Assembly (NCBI GenBank): GCA_039931435.1
Contig: JBDTRY010000063.1
Span: 1-16,290, forward strand
DNA length: 16,290 bases
Source: JBDTRY01 sp039931435
GTDB lineage: Bacteria; Acidobacteriota; Thermoanaerobaculia; Gp7-AA8
Reading direction: 5' to 3'
The notes under the pieces were generated by a model. The model was given only the letters and a program-made list of their open reading frames with translations, did no database searches and was not told the DNA's origin. This document shows positions 14,695 through 16,290 of this stretch, piece by piece. The position numbers were made by a program, and so were the translations under genes. Within the stretch, counting starts at the first letter, position 1, and the number at the start of each line of letters is the position of its first letter.

Positions 14695-15420
14695 ATGATG
14701 ACCATTGAACAGACTGTAGCGACTTCTCGCCCGGCTCCGATGGCCGGCACCGAGCGTCTCATCGAGATGCACGAGCTGTTTCGTGTCTACGAACTCGGCC
14801 CTCAGAAGATCTACGCGCTCCGCGGTGTGGATCTGATCGTCGAGCGGGGCGAGTACGTGGCCATCATGGGTCCGTCGGGCTCCGGAAAGTCGACGCTGAT
14901 GAACATGATCGGCTGTCTGGATACGCCCACCTCAGGGAAGTACATTCTGGACGGCGTCCCGGTGGAGTCCATGTCCGAGGATGAGTTGGCCGCGGTGCGC
15001 AACAAGAAGATCGGGTTCATTTTCCAGACCTTCAACCTTCTGGCGCGCACCTCGGCCCTTCACAACGTGGAACTGCCGCTGGTGTACGCAAAAACGAGCC
15101 GGGCCGAGCGCCGGCTACTGGCCGAAGAAGCGCTGGAAGCGGTAGGCCTGACGGATCGCATGAACCACCTCCCGAACGAGCTCTCGGGCGGTCAGCGACA
15201 ACGCGTGGCCATCGCCAGGGCCCTGGTGAACAAGCCCTCGCTGCTGCTCGCTGACGAGCCCACAGGAAACCTGGACTCGAAGACCGGGCGCGAGATTCTG
15301 GATCTGTTCCGGGAGTTGAGCAACCGCGGCAACTCGATCATCCTCGTCACCCATGAAGACGACGTGGCCCGGGAAGCGCAGCGCGTCATCCACATTCGCG
15401 ACGGAAAGATCGTCGACTGA
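14695..15420 (+). CDS. ABC transporter ATP-binding protein, MacB/LolD type
   Basis: ATPase of the MacB/LolD/FtsE class, which powers FtsX-like permeases in export or lipoprotein release rather than import. The 241-aa product has Walker A GPSGSGKS (59-66), Q-loop Gln111 in FIFQTFNLL, signature LSGGQRQ (163-169), Walker B LLLADEP (183-189) followed by TGNLDS, and H-loop His220 (VTHEDD). TGNLDS and FQxFNLL are the hallmarks of this class. Tandem ATGs at 14695 and 14698 are both possible starts, and the Shine-Dalgarno sequence is weak. No permease or membrane-fusion protein follows; its stop codon directly abuts the stop of convergent efp. Confidence 0.93.
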   Translation: MMTIEQTVATSRPAPMAGTERLIEMHELFRVYELGPQKIYALRGVDLIVERGEYVAIMGPSGSGKSTLMNMIGCLDTPTSGKYILDGVPVESMSEDELAAVRNKKIGFIFQTFNLLARTSALHNVELPLVYAKTSRAERRLLAEEALEAVGLTDRMNHLPNELSGGQRQRVAIARALVNKPSLLLADEPTGNLDSKTGREILDLFRELSNRGNSIILVTHEDDVAREAQRVIHIRDGKIVD

Positions 15421-15978
15421 CTATTTGGCGCGCTCGATGTAACGATTGTCGATGGGGTCGACGACGATTTCCTCGCCCTCTCCGATGAATGGCGGAATCT
15501 GCACGGTGACGCCGTTCTCGAGAATTGCCGGTTTGTAGGAAGCCGAAGCCGTCCCTCCCTTGACCAGGGGCTGGGTCTCGACGATTTTCGAGGTGATCGT
15601 CTTCGGCAGATCCACACCCATTGGCCGCCCTTCGTAGAACTGCACCTGGATCTTCAGGCCGGCGCTCAGCCACTTGGCGGCCTCTCCCAGTTCCTCGCCG
15701 GAGATCTCGACCTGATCGTAGTTCTCGGTGTTCATGAAATGGTAGGTCTGAGCATCGGCGTAGAGAAACTCCATCTCGTTGTGCTCAATGAAGGCCTGTT
15801 CGACCTGATCGCCGGATCGAAAGCGGTGCTCGAACTGGCTTCCGGTGCGAAGATTGCGGAGCTTGACCTGGACCATGGCCCTGAGGTTTCCGGGAGTATG
15901 GTGGCGGAACTCCATGATGCGACAGAGATCGCCATTGAAGAGCACGATCATTCCATTTCTTATGTCGGTTGCCTGCAT
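15421..15978 (-). CDS. efp: Elongation factor P
   Basis: Enters the ribosomal E site and relieves stalling at consecutive prolines. The 185-aa product is of normal length, with three beta-barrel domains: KOW-like N-terminal (about 1-62), central (about 65-125) and C-terminal OB (about 128-185, with IPPFIGEGEEIVVD). The tip loop of domain I reads HTPGNLRAMVQVK, so the residue aligned with modified Lys34 of E. coli is Asn31. GGAG lies 9 nt before the ATG at 15978. It is convergent with, and directly adjacent to, the ABC ATPase gene. The paralogue YeiP is unlikely given the overall motifs. Confidence 0.95.
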   Translation of the reverse strand: MQATDIRNGMIVLFNGDLCRIMEFRHHTPGNLRAMVQVKLRNLRTGSQFEHRFRSGDQVEQAFIEHNEMEFLYADAQTYHFMNTENYDQVEISGEELGEAAKWLSAGLKIQVQFYEGRPMGVDLPKTITSKIVETQPLVKGGTASASYKPAILENGVTVQIPPFIGEGEEIVVDPIDNRYIERAK

Positions 15979-16029
15979 TGAAGACTGCTCCCTTTCGTGA
16001 TTCGGGGGACCGCTCTGGTGACGATCCTG

Positions 16030-16056
16030 TTTGTACTACGGAAACGCCGTTGCCAA
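16030..16056 (-). promoter_or_regulatory. Possible sigma-70 promoter of efp
   Basis: On the minus strand, TTGGCA (16051-16056) and TACAAA (16030-16035) are 15 nt apart, shorter than the ideal 17. They lie about 52 nt upstream of the efp ATG in the 198-nt spacer (15979-16176), which shows no other feature. Weak evidence. Confidence 0.3.
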
Positions 16057-16176
16057 CCAGACGTTGTGATCGTCAATTCCATCAGGGAAGACGGCCGTGG
16101 CTCTGCCAGCCGCCTGGATCAGGTGCCGGCGGGAGATTGCCATGCCATGGAAGCGGTTGTTGCGATCATTCCAGGA

Positions 16177-16290
16177 TTACTTTAAGACCTCGTGGATGAA
16201 ATCCCGGATCACAGCCACGGACTCCCTCGATACCTCATGTCCCATGGAAAACTCGTGATATTCGGGCTCGATCCCGCTGCTTTCCAGGAT
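16177..16290 (-). CDS. Alpha/beta-hydrolase (carboxylesterase/phospholipase family), C-terminal 37 codons
   Basis: The minus frame is open from the right edge to TAA at 16177-16179. The visible tail includes GIEPEYHEFSMGHEVSRES, which matches the C terminus of the Abhydrolase_2 carboxylesterase family. There a PVEYHxYPMGHE-type motif supplies the catalytic His of the Ser-Asp-His triad (here the His of GHE). The nucleophile and acid residues lie outside the window. The gene ends 198 nt upstream of efp on the same strand. The family call rests on one motif. Confidence 0.7.
   Translation of the reverse strand: MLESSGIEPEYHEFSMGHEVSRESVAVIRDFIHEVLK

Overview
This 16.3-kb window looks like chromosomal housekeeping DNA of a Gram-negative (two-membrane) bacterium with a GC-rich genome. 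It holds a TolC-family outer-membrane protein, a MurJ flippase, an RpoD with a long E. coli-type spacer domain, and strong AGGAGG- or AAGGAG-like ribosome sites. An Acidobacteriota-like organism is my best inference. The grounds are an EF-P with a PGNLR tip loop, a TolC-Yip1-ABC ATPase gene string, an exported protein with repeated beta-rich modules, and a MurJ of the 'AQTxYLLPxSLFGMS' type. No marker gene settles the phylum. I see no rRNA, tRNA, prophage, insertion sequence or CRISPR array.

Region 1-7792 is read entirely on the minus strand. From its upstream end it holds an exported protein with two tandem modules, a 54-residue double-CxxC protein, uridine kinase (udk), and then a variant of the 'macromolecular synthesis' locus. 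That locus runs rpsU, a strong terminator, mutS2, dnaG and rpoD (rpoD is cut by the left edge). E. coli keeps rpsU-dnaG-rpoD with an attenuating terminator after rpsU; here the terminator is kept and mutS2 sits between it and dnaG.

Region 7946-15420 is read on the plus strand: murJ; a 280-bp gap carrying an inverted pair of REP-like palindromes; two oligopeptide-type ABC ATPases (dppD, dppF) overlapping by 4 nt and lacking neighbouring permeases; then a TolC-like outer-membrane protein, a Yip1-family membrane protein and a MacB/LolD-type ATPase. This last group resembles part of a tripartite exporter, but no adaptor or FtsX-like permease is present.

Region 15421-16290 is again minus strand: efp, whose stop codon directly abuts the stop of the convergent ATPase gene, and the last 37 codons of an alpha/beta-hydrolase esterase running off the right edge.

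The most interesting points are the three copies of a REP-like palindrome, the rpsU-terminator-mutS2 junction with no Shine-Dalgarno sequence, replacement of key charged residues in MurJ, Asn at the EF-P tip position, the unannotated 54-residue zinc-ribbon-like gene, and the incomplete exporter cluster. I did not find a convincing wholly new multi-gene system.
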